Assembly (NCBI GenBank): GCA_001458075.1 | Contig: LN899469.1 | Location: 372,001 to 436,000, forward strand | Origin: Idiomarinaceae bacterium HL-53 | Lineage (GTDB): Bacteria; Pseudomonadota; Gammaproteobacteria; Enterobacterales; Alteromonadaceae | Reading direction: 5' to 3' | Length of the DNA stretch: 64,000 nucleotides | Shown here: positions 49,148 to 59,144 of the stretch, piece by piece | Layout of the letters: every line of letters starts with the position of its first letter | Position numbering within the stretch: position 1 is the stretch's first letter | The notes under the pieces: model-generated | Seen by the model: the letters and a program-made list of their open reading frames with translations, nothing else | Told to the model about the DNA's origin: nothing | Databases searched by the model: none | Translations under genes and position numbers: made by a program

Positions 49148-49773
49148 TATTGCTCCTCCGGTTCTAATGCCGCACGAGATGTATTTTGCGAGCGAGCTTT
49201 CGAAACAATGCCGAAGTTCAACACGTTTTGTTGATCACGCTGCAGCGCGACGACCGAGAACTGGAATGGCTCAAGTGTGGGCGCTTCTGTAAACCCGGAT
49301 ATCCATTCAGGAATGGTTGCTGGCTGAAGCGTCTTACCGTATATCTCTACCCCATTTTCGTCCGCTACAATACGTGTTAACCAAATACCGTCCACATGCA
49401 CATAGGCTAAATCACTCAACACGGACCCAAAATTAACTTGGCTCACCATAGAGAACGACGAAAATTCCTGTAATAAGCTTCTGCTTGCCGCTATTTCTAG
49501 CTCTAAACGCTCAACCTCTCGTGACAGTCTTTGAGTCACTTGCTGCTCTTGTGCTTGTGCCGTCAGTTGCGTCAAATTGGTCTGTAATGCCTCATAGTTC
49601 GTTTGTGCTTGTTGTAATTCACTTCGAACCTGCTGAGAGCCTGTCTCTATGCCAATACGCCAACTCACCATAATGAGCAGAACCGCAATCAACACATAAC
49701 CCAAACGCTCTGCCGTCAGCGTTCTCTTAACCGGTCTTAATGAGAGTTGATAAAGGTTGATAGTTTGCTTCAT
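49147..49773 (-). CDS. MshI2, PilN-like MSHA biogenesis protein
   Basis: 208 residues, beginning MKQTINLYQLSLRP, close to the short N-terminal peptide by which PilN binds the cytoplasmic PilM. One membrane helix (about 26-45), a coiled coil, and a small alpha/beta domain. Shewanella and relatives also split this function into mshI and mshI2. Confidence 0.85.
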   Translation of the reverse strand: MKQTINLYQLSLRPVKRTLTAERLGYVLIAVLLIMVSWRIGIETGSQQVRSELQQAQTNYEALQTNLTQLTAQAQEQQVTQRLSREVERLELEIAASRSLLQEFSSFSMVSQVNFGSVLSDLAYVHVDGIWLTRIVADENGVEIYGKTLQPATIPEWISGFTEAPTLEPFQFSVVALQRDQQNVLNFGIVSKARSQNTSRAALEPEEQ

Positions 49774-50741
49774 GATGCGCCCTCCTTATTGGAGAACGCG
49801 ACTAACCATAACAGCCCACTTAACACCACTAAGTCGGTATAATTTCCTGCTTTCAGCTCCTGCGCCCAAGATGGATAATTCAATACTCGACTTTGCATGC
49901 CTAATTGCGCACCAATTACATCGACTATCTCCGAAGCTCTCGGATGTGTTGTCGCCAATGCGACTTCGGCAAGTGGGGCTTGGCGTAGTTGACTCGTGAA
50001 GAAGTCAATAGAGCGCTGCATCTCGAGCGCTAACGCCTCAAGCTCATCCATGTCGTCCGGCGCAATCAGCCGAATGGGCTTTATTCTGCTCAGTTCACGC
50101 GTAAGGATAAGCCGATTCTCAACGATAATTTGCAATTGATTTGTGTCATGCTGAGTTTGTGAGAGCGCCAACACGCGTTCGTCTTTATCGAACCATTGGC
50201 TATAAGCAAGATCAGCATTCACAATGCCTTGAATATCGAATTCTTCTTTATGCAAAACATCCAAAATTGGCTGTAAAAACTGCCGATTCGCAACAACCGC
50301 TTGAATCTTTTTCTCAGAGCCAGTTTGAATGGGTAAATCGTAATAGTCCACGACAATATCAGCGGGCGGTATGTCCACTAACTCTTTTAACGTCCACTGC
50401 AGGGCCGCTGCGATATCGCCTTCAGGGAGTTCAGGTTTGTCTACACTTACTTGCTCTACGAATGCAGAACTAAGCACTATTTGTAAGGGCTGTCGCTTGA
50501 AGGAAAACCTTTCATAACGCTTTAATAATTCGAGCAGCGCCGAGGCGAAATTGTCGTTTTCAACGTCGATATCATCGTTAACGATGAGTTCCCAATTACG
50601 ACCACGCCAATACAGCGCATTAGATTGCGGGGACGACGCGGTCTCCTTGCTCGCTTTTAGCACAGCAATATGAATCGCCTGCTTGTGGAAACTAATCGCA
50701 AAAGCAAACTGGCGCGGATTTTTCTTAGGCCATTTTAACAC
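49770..50741 (-). CDS. mshI: MshI, PilM-like MSHA biogenesis protein
   Basis: 323 residues, GTG start, actin-like PilM fold without membrane helix; contains DIAAALQWTLKELVDIPPAD, VVDYYDLP and VALATTHPRASEIVDVIGAQ. First gene of the operon mshI-I2-J-K-L-M-N-E-G-F-B-A. The mshH (CsrD-like) gene found upstream in Vibrio is not here; pyrC is next. Confidence 0.88.
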   Translation of the reverse strand: MLKWPKKNPRQFAFAISFHKQAIHIAVLKASKETASSPQSNALYWRGRNWELIVNDDIDVENDNFASALLELLKRYERFSFKRQPLQIVLSSAFVEQVSVDKPELPEGDIAAALQWTLKELVDIPPADIVVDYYDLPIQTGSEKKIQAVVANRQFLQPILDVLHKEEFDIQGIVNADLAYSQWFDKDERVLALSQTQHDTNQLQIIVENRLILTRELSRIKPIRLIAPDDMDELEALALEMQRSIDFFTSQLRQAPLAEVALATTHPRASEIVDVIGAQLGMQSRVLNYPSWAQELKAGNYTDLVVLSGLLWLVAFSNKEGAS

Positions 50742-51107
50742 GTAAACCCCAGTGCTCCCTTTCCCCGAAGCGATCGCAATCCAGCGAACCCCTCACCAAA
50801 GTACATCTATATTATTGTTTTAATTTGTATTTTTATATAATTTTATGCTTTCTAGCTTGCTTCACCTATAACTGCATAGTTTAACGCCACTGCTGTTAAA
50901 AGTCTTGTTTTTTAATTATAACATAAAGCATATAGATGTTCACGAGAATGAGACAAAAAAGCACGCCCCGGAGCATAAAGCATCGCGGGGCGTGGCAGGG
51001 GTTCCTGCGGGGGCAGGAATTCTTACTAGACTGCGAATAATCGTCAGTAATAATTGAAATAGATTATCGTTATGGTATCCATGTTATCGGACGAAATTAG
51101 CAAATAG
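50742..51107. other. Gap between mshI and pyrC: msh upstream region and pyrC terminator
   Basis: 366 bases, strongly AT-rich from about 50800 to 50950, then two hairpins. No open frame looks coding. The AT-rich part is the most likely place for the promoter of the msh operon, but I could not pick one -35/-10 pair with confidence. Confidence 0.5.
50951..50994 (-). terminator. Intrinsic terminator of pyrC
   Basis: 9-bp perfect stem CACGCCCCG/CGGGGCGTG with a 15-base loop (50962-50970 and 50986-50994), followed on the minus strand by TTTTTT. A second 7-bp hairpin TTCCTGC/GCAGGAA lies at 51002-51019 between it and the pyrC stop. Confidence 0.75.
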
Positions 51108-52142
51108 TTAGGAAATAAAACGCCATTGCAAAGTTTCATTTGCCCAATAGGGCACAAATTCATCATACCCAACTTGAATTTGGCCAGGAACCTGCCACGG
51201 CTCGCGTGCTAACGTGATCTTTGTATCATTCAGTGGATAGCCATAAAATTCCGCCCCAAAGCGGCTCGCAAACCCTTCTAACTTGTCGAGCGCGTCCATA
51301 CGGCTGAAGAACTCCGCATAAAGCTCGATGGCTGCAGGCGCTGAATAACAACCTGCACATCCGCAAGCGCTCTCCTTCTTATGGCGCGCATGGGGTGCCG
51401 AATCGGTTCCTAGAAAGAATTTCGGATTACCACTCACGGCCACCGCTTGCAGTGCCTCTTGATGCGCTCTTCGTTTCAGCACCGGTAAGCAGAAGTTGTG
51501 GGGTCGTACGCCGCCTACCAAAAGATCGTTTCGATTCATCAAAAGGTGTTGAGGCGTAATCGTTGCAGCAACACCATCACGAGCCTCGCTCACAAAATCA
51601 GCTGCATCTTTCGTTGTAATATGCTCAAGAATGACTTTTAAGCGAGGGTGACGACTTACAATATGACTTAAATAGCGATCGATAAACTCTTTCTCTCGGT
51701 CGAAAATATCAATTTCCGCCTCGGTGACCTCTCCGTGAATTAACAACGGAACCCCATGCTCTTCCATGGCAGTAAAAATAGCGCCCATGTCTTGCACCGC
51801 AGTCACACCGGAGTCTGAGTTTGTGGTTGCGCCTGCAGGATAAAGTTTAAAGCCAATGATATGCGGATTTGCACCCGCCTTTTGAATCTCTTCCACAGGC
51901 GTTGTTTGCGTGAGGTAGAGCGCCATCAGCGGGGTAAATGTCATTTCAGCAGGCAGTGCAGCAAGAATACGTTCACGATATGCCATCGCACTCGCTACCG
52001 TGGTCACCGGTGGTACTAAGTTGGGCATAATCACCGCGCGATGAAATACCCTTGCAGTGGCAGGAACCGTGCCTTCAAGAAGGTCGCCATCGCGTAAGTG
52101 CAAATGCCAATCGTCAGGGCGAATAATTTGGATTGAATCCAT
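51108..52142 (-). CDS. pyrC: Dihydroorotase PyrC (type II)
   Basis: 344 residues from ATG 52142, with AGAGGA eight bases upstream; the frame to 52265 lies in macB. Zinc ligands are visible in [11 protein letters not shown] (HxH), LIHGEV and LEHITTKDA; the modified lysine is in [16 protein letters not shown]. The enzyme cyclises carbamoyl aspartate to dihydroorotate in pyrimidine synthesis. Length and motifs fit E. coli PyrC. It lies 52 bases after macB on the same strand. Confidence 0.96.
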   Translation of the reverse strand: MDSIQIIRPDDWHLHLRDGDLLEGTVPATARVFHRAVIMPNLVPPVTTVASAMAYRERILAALPAEMTFTPLMALYLTQTTPVEEIQKAGANPHIIGFKLYPAGATTNSDSGVTAVQDMGAIFTAMEEHGVPLLIHGEVTEAEIDIFDREKEFIDRYLSHIVSRHPRLKVILEHITTKDAADFVSEARDGVAATITPQHLLMNRNDLLVGGVRPHNFCLPVLKRRAHQEALQAVAVSGNPKFFLGTDSAPHARHKKESACGCAGCYSAPAAIELYAEFFSRMDALDKLEGFASRFGAEFYGYPLNDTKITLAREPWQVPGQIQVGYDEFVPYWANETLQWRFIS

Positions 52143-52194
52143 GTCGGTTCCTCTGCAGCAAAATGAGTGAGCGCGCGGAATTATACGGGATTGT

Positions 52195-54141
52195 TTACTC
52201 GCTCGCCAATGCTTGTACTGGATCGAGCCTCGCCGCTTTTCGCGCTGGCACAAAACCAAATACAAGCCCCGTTAAAAATGCACAACCGAACGCAAGTAAT
52301 ACCGGGCTCAGCGAGTACACCACGGGCGTTCCGGCCGATGCAATAATCCAGATTATGCCTAAGCCGATGGCGACACCGAGAATTCCGCCAAGAAGCGCGA
52401 CCGTAACGGCTTCGATTAAAAACTGCTGTTGAATGAGACCCGCTCTTGCTCCCACGGCCATACGAATACCAATTTCACGCGTTCGTTCAGTCACACTCAC
52501 GAGCATAATGTTCATCACGCCGATACCGCCAACAACCAGAGAAATTACTGCAATAACACCCAACAGCACAGTCATCGTATTTTGCGTTTCAGTCGCGGTT
52601 TCAATAATGGACGCCATATTGCGAATCGTGAAATCTTCTACGCCGTGTCGCGCGAGCAGCAACTCATGCACGCTCTCCTGTGCCGCTTGCATCATCGCAG
52701 GGTCGGAGGTTTCAACCGCAACAGTTACGTTGCGCAAAAATCGCTGCCCGAACAAGCGCAACGAACCTGTGCTGTATGGCACGAACACCACATCATCCTG
52801 ATCTTGCCCCCAAGGGGTAGCGCCTTTCTCCGACATGACGCCAATCACTCGGAATAAAACATTATTAATGAGCATCACTTCGCCTAACGGATCGCGATCG
52901 GGAAACAGTTGCTTCTTCACCGTTTGACCTATCACAGCCACCGTCGCATAAAGCGCCTCATCTTCTTCGGTAAAAAAACTTCCTTGGCTCAAAGGCCATT
53001 GGCGTGCAATCGGGAATTCAGCGTAGGTTGCGTTCACTTGCGCTTCTTTGTCGAACTGCTCGCGCCGCAACGTGCGGCTGCCAGTTAACTCTGGAACCGC
53101 CGCTAAGATATGGGGGAGTTCATTAATCGCATCGACGTCTTCAGGGACGAGCGTCGCCACATTCCAACGACCTCGCGTGTTCGGTGCGCCTGGGAACACC
53201 GAGAGCAAATTCGAACCCATGGCACTGATGCGATCAACCACTTGTTGCTTTGCGCCTTGCCCAATCGCCAACATCGAAATTACGGCGGCGACGCCAATCA
53301 CAATTCCCAATAAAGTGAGTGAGGTACGAAATATATTGGTGCGCAAAGAGGTAAATGCCGTGATAAGCGAGCGCCCGGCACTTTGCAGCCAAGAAGGCGA
53401 TTTTGCTGGCTTTATGGGCGTTTGTTGCGTTTCCACTTGCTGATGCGCTTGCTGACGACGGTCGGAAAGAATATGCCCATCTTTCAGCTCAATAACGCGA
53501 TCCGCATGCGCTGCGACTTCTGGGTCATGAGTAATGAGAATAATCGTGTGACCTTCTTGCGAAAGCTGCTGCAGCAACGCCATCACTTCTTCACTGCTGT
53601 GGCTATCAAGGGCGCCGGTAGGCTCATCGGCAAGGATTACTTCTCCACCATTCATCAATGCCCGAGCAATGGAAACTCGCTGCTGTTGACCACCCGAGAG
53701 TTCATTCGGGTGATGGCTCACGCGATCTTTTAACCCTAAACGAGTCAACAACGCCATTGCTTTGTCGTTTTGTTCTTGCTCAGACGCGCGCGTGTAACCT
53801 GCCGGGAGTTCAGTGTTTTTGAGAGCGCTGACACCTGAGAGCAAATGATATTGCTGGAAAATGAAGCCAAAGGCATCGCGTCGTAACGACGCACGTTGAT
53901 CCGAACTCATTGCGCCGACTCGTTCGCCTTTGAACCAGTAGCTACCGCTACTTGGCTGATCCAAGCAACCTAATATATTCATTAGCGTCGATTTACCGGA
54001 ACCTGAGCTTCCGACAATCGCGACAAACTCACCCGCCTCAATCTCGAGATGAATGTCGTAGAGCACTTGCGTGGCCACGCTACCCGTTTGATAGGTTCGT
54101 GTAATTCCCTCTAATTTAATGAGCGGCGCGCTATCACTCAT
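52195..54141 (-). CDS. macB: MacB, ABC-type macrolide/lipid exporter
   Basis: 648 residues. N-terminal ABC ATPase (Walker [21 protein letters not shown] near 40, signature [15 protein letters not shown], Walker [13 protein letters not shown]), then four membrane helices with a large periplasmic domain (about 290-520) and the FtsX-like C terminus ([20 protein letters not shown]). Works with MacA and a TolC-type channel to expel substrates from the periplasm by mechanotransmission. Overlaps macA by four bases. Confidence 0.94.
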   Translation of the reverse strand: MSDSAPLIKLEGITRTYQTGSVATQVLYDIHLEIEAGEFVAIVGSSGSGKSTLMNILGCLDQPSSGSYWFKGERVGAMSSDQRASLRRDAFGFIFQQYHLLSGVSALKNTELPAGYTRASEQEQNDKAMALLTRLGLKDRVSHHPNELSGGQQQRVSIARALMNGGEVILADEPTGALDSHSSEEVMALLQQLSQEGHTIILITHDPEVAAHADRVIELKDGHILSDRRQQAHQQVETQQTPIKPAKSPSWLQSAGRSLITAFTSLRTNIFRTSLTLLGIVIGVAAVISMLAIGQGAKQQVVDRISAMGSNLLSVFPGAPNTRGRWNVATLVPEDVDAINELPHILAAVPELTGSRTLRREQFDKEAQVNATYAEFPIARQWPLSQGSFFTEEDEALYATVAVIGQTVKKQLFPDRDPLGEVMLINNVLFRVIGVMSEKGATPWGQDQDDVVFVPYSTGSLRLFGQRFLRNVTVAVETSDPAMMQAAQESVHELLLARHGVEDFTIRNMASIIETATETQNTMTVLLGVIAVISLVVGGIGVMNIMLVSVTERTREIGIRMAVGARAGLIQQQFLIEAVTVALLGGILGVAIGLGIIWIIASAGTPVVYSLSPVLLAFGCAFLTGLVFGFVPARKAARLDPVQALASE

Positions 54142-55265
54142 GGACGTGCTCCACGCCCACCACCCGCAAACGGATTCCCCGTGTTCATTTGTAACAACAC
54201 CGTTTCACCGCTTTCTAATCCCGATTTAATTTCTATTTTCACGCGATCAGAGAGTCCAGTCTCAACCTCTCTTGTTTCCTCTACGCCATTATTCACTACC
54301 GTGACTTCGGCGACTCCCCGCCCTTTAGGTCGAATGGCAGCAACGGGAACACTCACAACGTCTTTCGCAGAATCGATCACGAAAAATACTTGCGTAGTCA
54401 TTTGCGGCAAAAGCCTGCGGCTTTCATTATCGACATCGAATAACGCGTTATAGAGCACAACATTATTCTCCACCACAGGTGTCGGCTCAATGAGATCAAG
54501 CGCGCTGTACCAGCGCTCTCGGCGATTGCCCAAAGTGGTAAAATATACCGCTGTGCCAGGATTCAAACGACTAATATCAGCCTCAGAAACCTGCGCTTCC
54601 ACGCGCATGACATTCAAATCCGCAATAGTCAGAATCGTCGGCGTAGTTTGTGAAGCATTCAATGTTTGCCCGCGGCGCGCGGTTAAACTTACAATAGTGC
54701 CGGTCATTGGCGCGTATATTTTGGTGTAGTTCAGATTCGCTTCATCAGCTCGCAACGAACTCTCTGTTTGCTCGATTTGTGCCTTAATTGCGTCCATTCG
54801 AGCGCGCTCAGCTTGGGCTTGGGCTTGTGCCGCCTCCAAAGCTTCCTCTGAAGTTGCACGGTCCCGCCACAGCCGTTCTTGCCGATTCAAATTGAGCTGC
54901 GCCTGAATCAGTAACGCTTCTCTCTCCGCGAGTTGTGCTTGTTGATACTTTAGCTGCGCACGCACGCCATCAAGCCGTGCCTCAAGCACCGTGGCATCAA
55001 TTTCGGCAAGTAAGTCTCCTGCTTCAACCTGGTCACCAACTTCCACATGAATCATTTCAAGTTGCCCTGAAACTTGGGCGCCTACGTCTACATAATCGCG
55101 AGGCTCTACCCGCCCGGTGGCGGTGACCAATACTTCGATGGTTGCAACCTCAGCCTGTGCCGTGGGCGCTTGTTGTGCTGCATCGTCATCCGAATCTTGG
55201 GTTAACCACCAGCCAGCCACAGCGAGCACTAGGAGTAAAACACAGCCAATTATCCCTTTTTTCAT
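54138..55265 (-). CDS. macA: MacA, periplasmic adaptor of the MacAB exporter
   Basis: 375 residues. Signal/anchor helix at the N terminus, biotinyl-lipoyl-like domain split by a long helical hairpin (about 95-195; [20 protein letters not shown]), and beta-barrel domain ([32 protein letters not shown]). It bridges MacB to TolC. Overlaps tdk by four bases, an odd partner for an efflux pump. Confidence 0.93.
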   Translation of the reverse strand: MKKGIIGCVLLLVLAVAGWWLTQDSDDDAAQQAPTAQAEVATIEVLVTATGRVEPRDYVDVGAQVSGQLEMIHVEVGDQVEAGDLLAEIDATVLEARLDGVRAQLKYQQAQLAEREALLIQAQLNLNRQERLWRDRATSEEALEAAQAQAQAERARMDAIKAQIEQTESSLRADEANLNYTKIYAPMTGTIVSLTARRGQTLNASQTTPTILTIADLNVMRVEAQVSEADISRLNPGTAVYFTTLGNRRERWYSALDLIEPTPVVENNVVLYNALFDVDNESRRLLPQMTTQVFFVIDSAKDVVSVPVAAIRPKGRGVAEVTVVNNGVEETREVETGLSDRVKIEIKSGLESGETVLLQMNTGNPFAGGGRGARP

Positions 55266-55897
55266 TCTGAAACTCGCTCCGTCAGCGGCATTCCGACGCT
55301 CTCAAGCGCCTCCGACCAATGTTGACGACAGCACGACACATAGCGATCGTTACCACCGATGGCGATTTGCTCGCCTTGCTTTACAGGATTGCCTTGCGCA
55401 TCAACACGTAACGACATGGTTGCTTTGCGACCGCAATGACAGATAGTTTTCATTTCTACGAGCTTGTCCGCAACGGCGAGCAGCATTGCACTACCCTCAA
55501 ATGCCTTACCGAACGCATCGGTTCGAATGCCATAACACATCACAGGAATATTCAGCACATCCACAACCTGTGTAAGTTGCCAGACTTGCTGCTCCGAGAG
55601 AAATTGAGCCTCATCAAGTAGAATACAATCAATAGCAGAACGGTTCTTGCGTTGTGGCTGCCAATTTTTATCCGCGTTTTGCACCAATTCATATAAATCA
55701 TCCTCGCGATTGAAAGCTTGCGCCTCGCGGCCAATTCCGAGTCGAGATTGAATTCGCCCTATGCCTGCACGATTGTCAATGCAAGGGGTTAATAAAAGTA
55801 CTTGCTGCCCACGCTCTTCGTAGTTATGAGCCACTTGTAGTAAGGAAGTGCTTTTCCCAGCGTTCATTGCCGAGTAAGTAAAATAGAGAGAAGCCAT
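55262..55897 (-). CDS. tdk: Thymidine kinase
   Basis: 211 residues. P-loop MNAGKSTSLL near residue 11, Walker B IDCILLDEAQFLSEQQVWQL, and zinc ligands ICHCGRKATMS and YVSCCRQHW. Salvages thymidine to dTMP. The start codon is the first gene in a tdk-macA-macB overlapping set. Confidence 0.95.
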   Translation of the reverse strand: MASLYFTYSAMNAGKSTSLLQVAHNYEERGQQVLLLTPCIDNRAGIGRIQSRLGIGREAQAFNREDDLYELVQNADKNWQPQRKNRSAIDCILLDEAQFLSEQQVWQLTQVVDVLNIPVMCYGIRTDAFGKAFEGSAMLLAVADKLVEMKTICHCGRKATMSLRVDAQGNPVKQGEQIAIGGNDRYVSCCRQHWSEALESVGMPLTERVSE

Positions 55898-56088
55898 GTT
55901 GTCATTCCATGAACAAAATTATTGTTTTAAGCGTAAATGTTCTACATTCAGAATGCTGCAACTGTAACCAAGCAACCTGAGAAACACAATTCACAACCCG
56001 AGCAATTCACCTAATTTTGCGGTACACTGCGCGGTTAATTTTAAGCCGTTAAATTTACGGGTTCATTTTCAACGCCGAGGAGCCTTTT

Positions 56089-57351
56089 ATGTCATTTTCC
56101 GCTCAAGCCTCAGACTCACCCGCCAAGTTCTCGCTCGATTTTATTCGCGAGATGCCAAAGGCCGATTTACACCTCCACTTAGATGGTAGCTTGCGCATGG
56201 AGAGCCTGATCGAAATGGCCAAAGCTGGGAACATTGAGATGCCTTCCTACACCGTTGAAGGTTTAAAAGAAACTGTGTTTAAGTCTCACTACGCAAACCT
56301 AGGTGAGTATTTACATGGATTTCAATATACCTGTGCAGCGCTTCGAGATTTGGAAAACATGGAACGTGCTGCTTTCGAGCTCGCGATTGATAACCAAGAA
56401 GAGGGCGTCAATTATATTGAAGTTCGTTTCGCGCCACAGCTGCTAATGGATCCCGCAAATGGCATCGATTTCGACGATGTCATGCACGCCGTAAATAACG
56501 GTTTGAACCGTGCCAAAATTGAATACAACAAACGCCCAGACGTGGGTATTGGCGAAGGCCTAAAGCCTCCCTTTGAATACGGCATTATTAATTGCGCCAT
56601 GCGCATGTTTGGTAAGAAAGGTTTCTCGCCTTATTACACACAATTATTCAAGCTCATGCGTGATCACGACGACATGTCGGTCATCAAAGCAGCTGCAATG
56701 GAAATGATCCGCGCCAGTATTCGTATGCGCGACGAGGACGGCTTACCTATCGTCGGCCTCGATATTGCGGGTCAAGAAAACGGCTATCCGGCCAAGAAGT
56801 TCAAAGAAGTGTATGAGTTTGCACACCAGAACTTCTTGTTAAAAACGGTACATGCGGGTGAAGCCTATGGTGCCGAGAGTATTTTCGAAGCGCTCACCAA
56901 GTGTTACGCAGACCGTCTTGGCCACGGCTACTCTTTATTTTCACCAGAAATGATAGAAGACCCACGAATTACCGACAAAAAGGCCTACAGCGAACACTTG
57001 GCGTCGTACATTGCCGATCGTCGTATTGCGGTGGAAGTTTGTTTAACGAGTAACCTGCAAACAAACCCTGCCATTGGCGATATTAAGAATCACAACTTTA
57101 AGTATATGCTTGAGAATCGGTTAGCGACCGTTATTTGTACCGACAATCGGTTAGTGTCTAGAACAACCGTAAGTGACGAATACAAACTGGCCCTCGACAA
57201 TTTCCCAGTGCCTGTAAAACGCTTAAAAGACATGGTTGCCTATGGCTTTAAGAAGAATTTCTTCCCAGGTAGCTATGTGGAAAAGCGCGCCTACGCCAAA
57301 CAAACACTGCAGTATTTCGATGCAGTTGCGCACAAGTATGGGTTAATCTGA
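56089..57351 (+). CDS. add: Adenosine deaminase family protein
   Basis: 420 residues, longer than E. coli Add (333). Zinc ligands in ADLHLHLDGSLR and HAGEAYGAESI; catalytic Glu in that second motif; DRLGHGYSL and TSNLQTNPAI follow. The last metal site reads ICTDNRLVSRTTV, with the first Asp kept, as in longer-type deaminases, instead of the TDDP form of E. coli. Deaminates adenosine to inosine for purine salvage; related aminofutalosine or adenine deaminases are alternatives. AGGAG before ATG. Confidence 0.85.
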   Translation: MSFSAQASDSPAKFSLDFIREMPKADLHLHLDGSLRMESLIEMAKAGNIEMPSYTVEGLKETVFKSHYANLGEYLHGFQYTCAALRDLENMERAAFELAIDNQEEGVNYIEVRFAPQLLMDPANGIDFDDVMHAVNNGLNRAKIEYNKRPDVGIGEGLKPPFEYGIINCAMRMFGKKGFSPYYTQLFKLMRDHDDMSVIKAAAMEMIRASIRMRDEDGLPIVGLDIAGQENGYPAKKFKEVYEFAHQNFLLKTVHAGEAYGAESIFEALTKCYADRLGHGYSLFSPEMIEDPRITDKKAYSEHLASYIADRRIAVEVCLTSNLQTNPAIGDIKNHNFKYMLENRLATVICTDNRLVSRTTVSDEYKLALDNFPVPVKRLKDMVAYGFKKNFFPGSYVEKRAYAKQTLQYFDAVAHKYGLI

Positions 57352-57384
57352 TGCTTGGTTAGCTTTGGCCCAACAGCCGGCTAG

Positions 57385-57620
57385 CGTGACTGCTCCCCGC
57401 CCTATCGGGCGAGGCTTCCAACTTCTCAGGCAGCAACCGGCGCGTGGCCGGATTTACGCAAGCCTCCATTGGCAGGAACCGACAGTCCTTCGGCCCGTAG
57501 TTTGATAACACCCTGCTGGCGGATATTGATCGCGGCGTTGATGTCGCGGTCTAGCTGTGACGAACAAGCTGGGCATGCCCAGGTGCGAACCGACAACGGC
57601 AGGGTGTCTACCTTGTGTCC
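57385..57620 (-). ncRNA. Candidate omega-RNA at the tnpB 3' end
   Basis: IS605-family tnpB genes encode a guide RNA that overlaps the last part of tnpB and runs to the right end of the element. Here the conserved hairpin at 57395-57414 lies downstream of the tnpB stop. The guide would be read from just outside the element, next to the 3' end of add. Inferred from the family. Confidence 0.35.
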
Positions 57621-58607
57621 ACCGCAAGAACAGGTCTTGGAGCTGGCGAACCACTGGTCGATTTTAACCAGATGCTTACCTTGTGCTTTGGCCTTGTACT
57701 CCAACTTCTGGATCAATCCGAACCAGCTGGCATCTGCAATATGCTTCGCCAGGTGCCGGTTCTTAAGCAGGTTTTTTACTTTTAGCGTCTCGACAACCAC
57801 CGCTTGGTTTTCGTCAATCAGTTGTCGGGACAGCTTGTGCTGAAAGTCAGCACGGGCATTCGCTAGACGTTCATGCGCCTTGGCCAGCTTCAACCGTGCC
57901 TTCATACGACCTTTACTGCCTTTCTGGCAGCGGGACAGGGCTTTTTGCTTGTGTCGAAGGTTGGCGGCGGCACGTTTCAGGAAACGGGGATTCGCCGTTT
58001 TGTTTCCTTCGGAGTCGATAGCCAAATGAGTTAGCCCCATATCAAGGCCTAATACGGTATCAACGCTCTGCGCGGGTGCCGGTGCTGCTACGTTATCTTC
58101 GACCAACAGCGAGGCGTAGTATTTTCCTGTTGCCGTGCGCGACAAAGTGATGCTCTTGAGCTTTCCGTCCAGCGCACGGTGAACCCGTGCTTTGATCGGC
58201 TTCATCTTCGGCACCTTGATCCAGTGATCACCCGCGCTGACGTTCATGCAGTGGTAGCTGGATTGCTTGGCATGCTTGCGCTTGAACTTGGGATAGCGGG
58301 AAGGCAGCTTCGGGTCAAAAAAGTTCTGGAAGGCTTTATCGAGGTTGATGCACGCTTGCTGAAGTGCAATCGAATCAAAATCATTGAGCCAGTGATACTT
58401 GCGGGACTTTTTCGCTATCGCCAACAACGGCTTAAGGTCTTTCTTGGCCTTAAGCTTCAGGCCGTGGCGTTTGAATTGTGAGCTGATGATATGCAGCGCC
58501 TTGTTGTACACGAACCGCACTGCACCGAACTGGCGGTTGAGATATTCCGCCTGTTCAGGGGTCGGGTAGATGCGTACTTTCGTGGCCTTTAACATTTCAG
58601 TGCTCAT
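57426..58607 (-). CDS. tnpB: TnpB, RNA-guided nuclease of the IS605-family element
   Basis: 393 residues from ATG 58607. N-terminal helix-turn-helix (VRIYPTPEQAEYLNRQFGAV), central RuvC catalytic residues in LGLDMGLTHLAID (Asp) and VVVETLKVKNLL (Glu), a zinc ribbon CSCGGHK and CPACSSQLDRDINAAINI with the third Asp, so the nuclease looks complete. TnpB cuts DNA at sites matching its guide next to a short target-adjacent motif and thereby helps the element persist. Confidence 0.93.
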   Translation of the reverse strand: MSTEMLKATKVRIYPTPEQAEYLNRQFGAVRFVYNKALHIISSQFKRHGLKLKAKKDLKPLLAIAKKSRKYHWLNDFDSIALQQACINLDKAFQNFFDPKLPSRYPKFKRKHAKQSSYHCMNVSAGDHWIKVPKMKPIKARVHRALDGKLKSITLSRTATGKYYASLLVEDNVAAPAPAQSVDTVLGLDMGLTHLAIDSEGNKTANPRFLKRAAANLRHKQKALSRCQKGSKGRMKARLKLAKAHERLANARADFQHKLSRQLIDENQAVVVETLKVKNLLKNRHLAKHIADASWFGLIQKLEYKAKAQGKHLVKIDQWFASSKTCSCGGHKVDTLPLSVRTWACPACSSQLDRDINAAINIRQQGVIKLRAEGLSVPANGGLRKSGHAPVAA

Positions 58608-58650
58608 TGATATAATTTTTCTATTGTAAACTACCAAGGTCATATTTCAA

Positions 58651-59079
58651 GTGAGTGTGCATCATAAAGAATTGTTATCAGGCTACCTCCGAAAACGCCA
58701 CAGCGTCACCAAGCTGGTTGTGCATCTGGTCTTTACCACCAAGTACCGACGAAAACTGTTTGATGGTTATATGATTCAGCAACTGCGCGAAGCGTTTGAG
58801 TCGGCTTGTGAAAAGCTGGAATGCGACCTACTGGAAATGGACGGTGAATCAGATCATGTTCACCTGCGGATAGCTTATCCGCCGAAGCTGGCGATCAGCG
58901 TCATGGTGAACAACCTGAAATCGGTTTCATCACGCCGGATACGCATACTCAATACCCATATCCCTCGGCAAAGCAAAAGTGCAGCGCTCTGGTCACGTTC
59001 TTACTTTGCCTGCAGTGCAGGCGCGGCAACGATCGAAACACTGAAAGAGTATGTGCAAAGTCAGACAACGCCTGATTAG
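58651..59079 (+). CDS. tnpA: TnpA, Y1 HUH transposase of the IS605-family element
   Basis: 142 residues, GTG start. Y1-transposase fold: HLVFTTKYRRKLF, the HUH motif as SDHVHLRIAYPP and the catalytic tyrosine in TLKEYVQSQ. It acts on single-stranded DNA and recognises the end hairpins. A 7-bp hairpin GAACCGC/GCGGTTC (59079-59095) directly after the stop may end transcription. Confidence 0.94.
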   Translation: MSVHHKELLSGYLRKRHSVTKLVVHLVFTTKYRRKLFDGYMIQQLREAFESACEKLECDLLEMDGESDHVHLRIAYPPKLAISVMVNNLKSVSSRRIRILNTHIPRQSKSAALWSRSYFACSAGAATIETLKEYVQSQTTPD

Positions 59080-59144
59080 AACCGCTGCGCGGTTCCCGCT
59101 TGTATCCCCGCCCGATTGGGCGAGGGTTTACGCGGAATTTTGCT

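Larger units (their letters stand above)
57384..59144. mobile_element. IS200/IS605-family insertion sequence with tnpA and tnpB
   Basis: About 1.76 kb holding divergent tnpB (minus) and tnpA (plus). Both ends carry the same imperfect subterminal hairpin in the same orientation: CCCCGCCC-tatc-GGGCGAGG at 57395-57414 and CCCCGCCC-gatt-GGGCGAGG at 59106-59125, as expected for single-strand transposition by a Y1 transposase with no terminal inverted repeats. The exact borders are estimated from family spacing. The left end lies about 33 bases after the add stop; the right end lies in a CHASE-type gene. Confidence 0.85.

Noticed and set aside
50800-50950. AT-rich stretch as a possible origin or prophage attachment site
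   Set aside because: No DnaA boxes, iterons, integrase or flanking direct repeats; more simply the upstream region of the msh operon.
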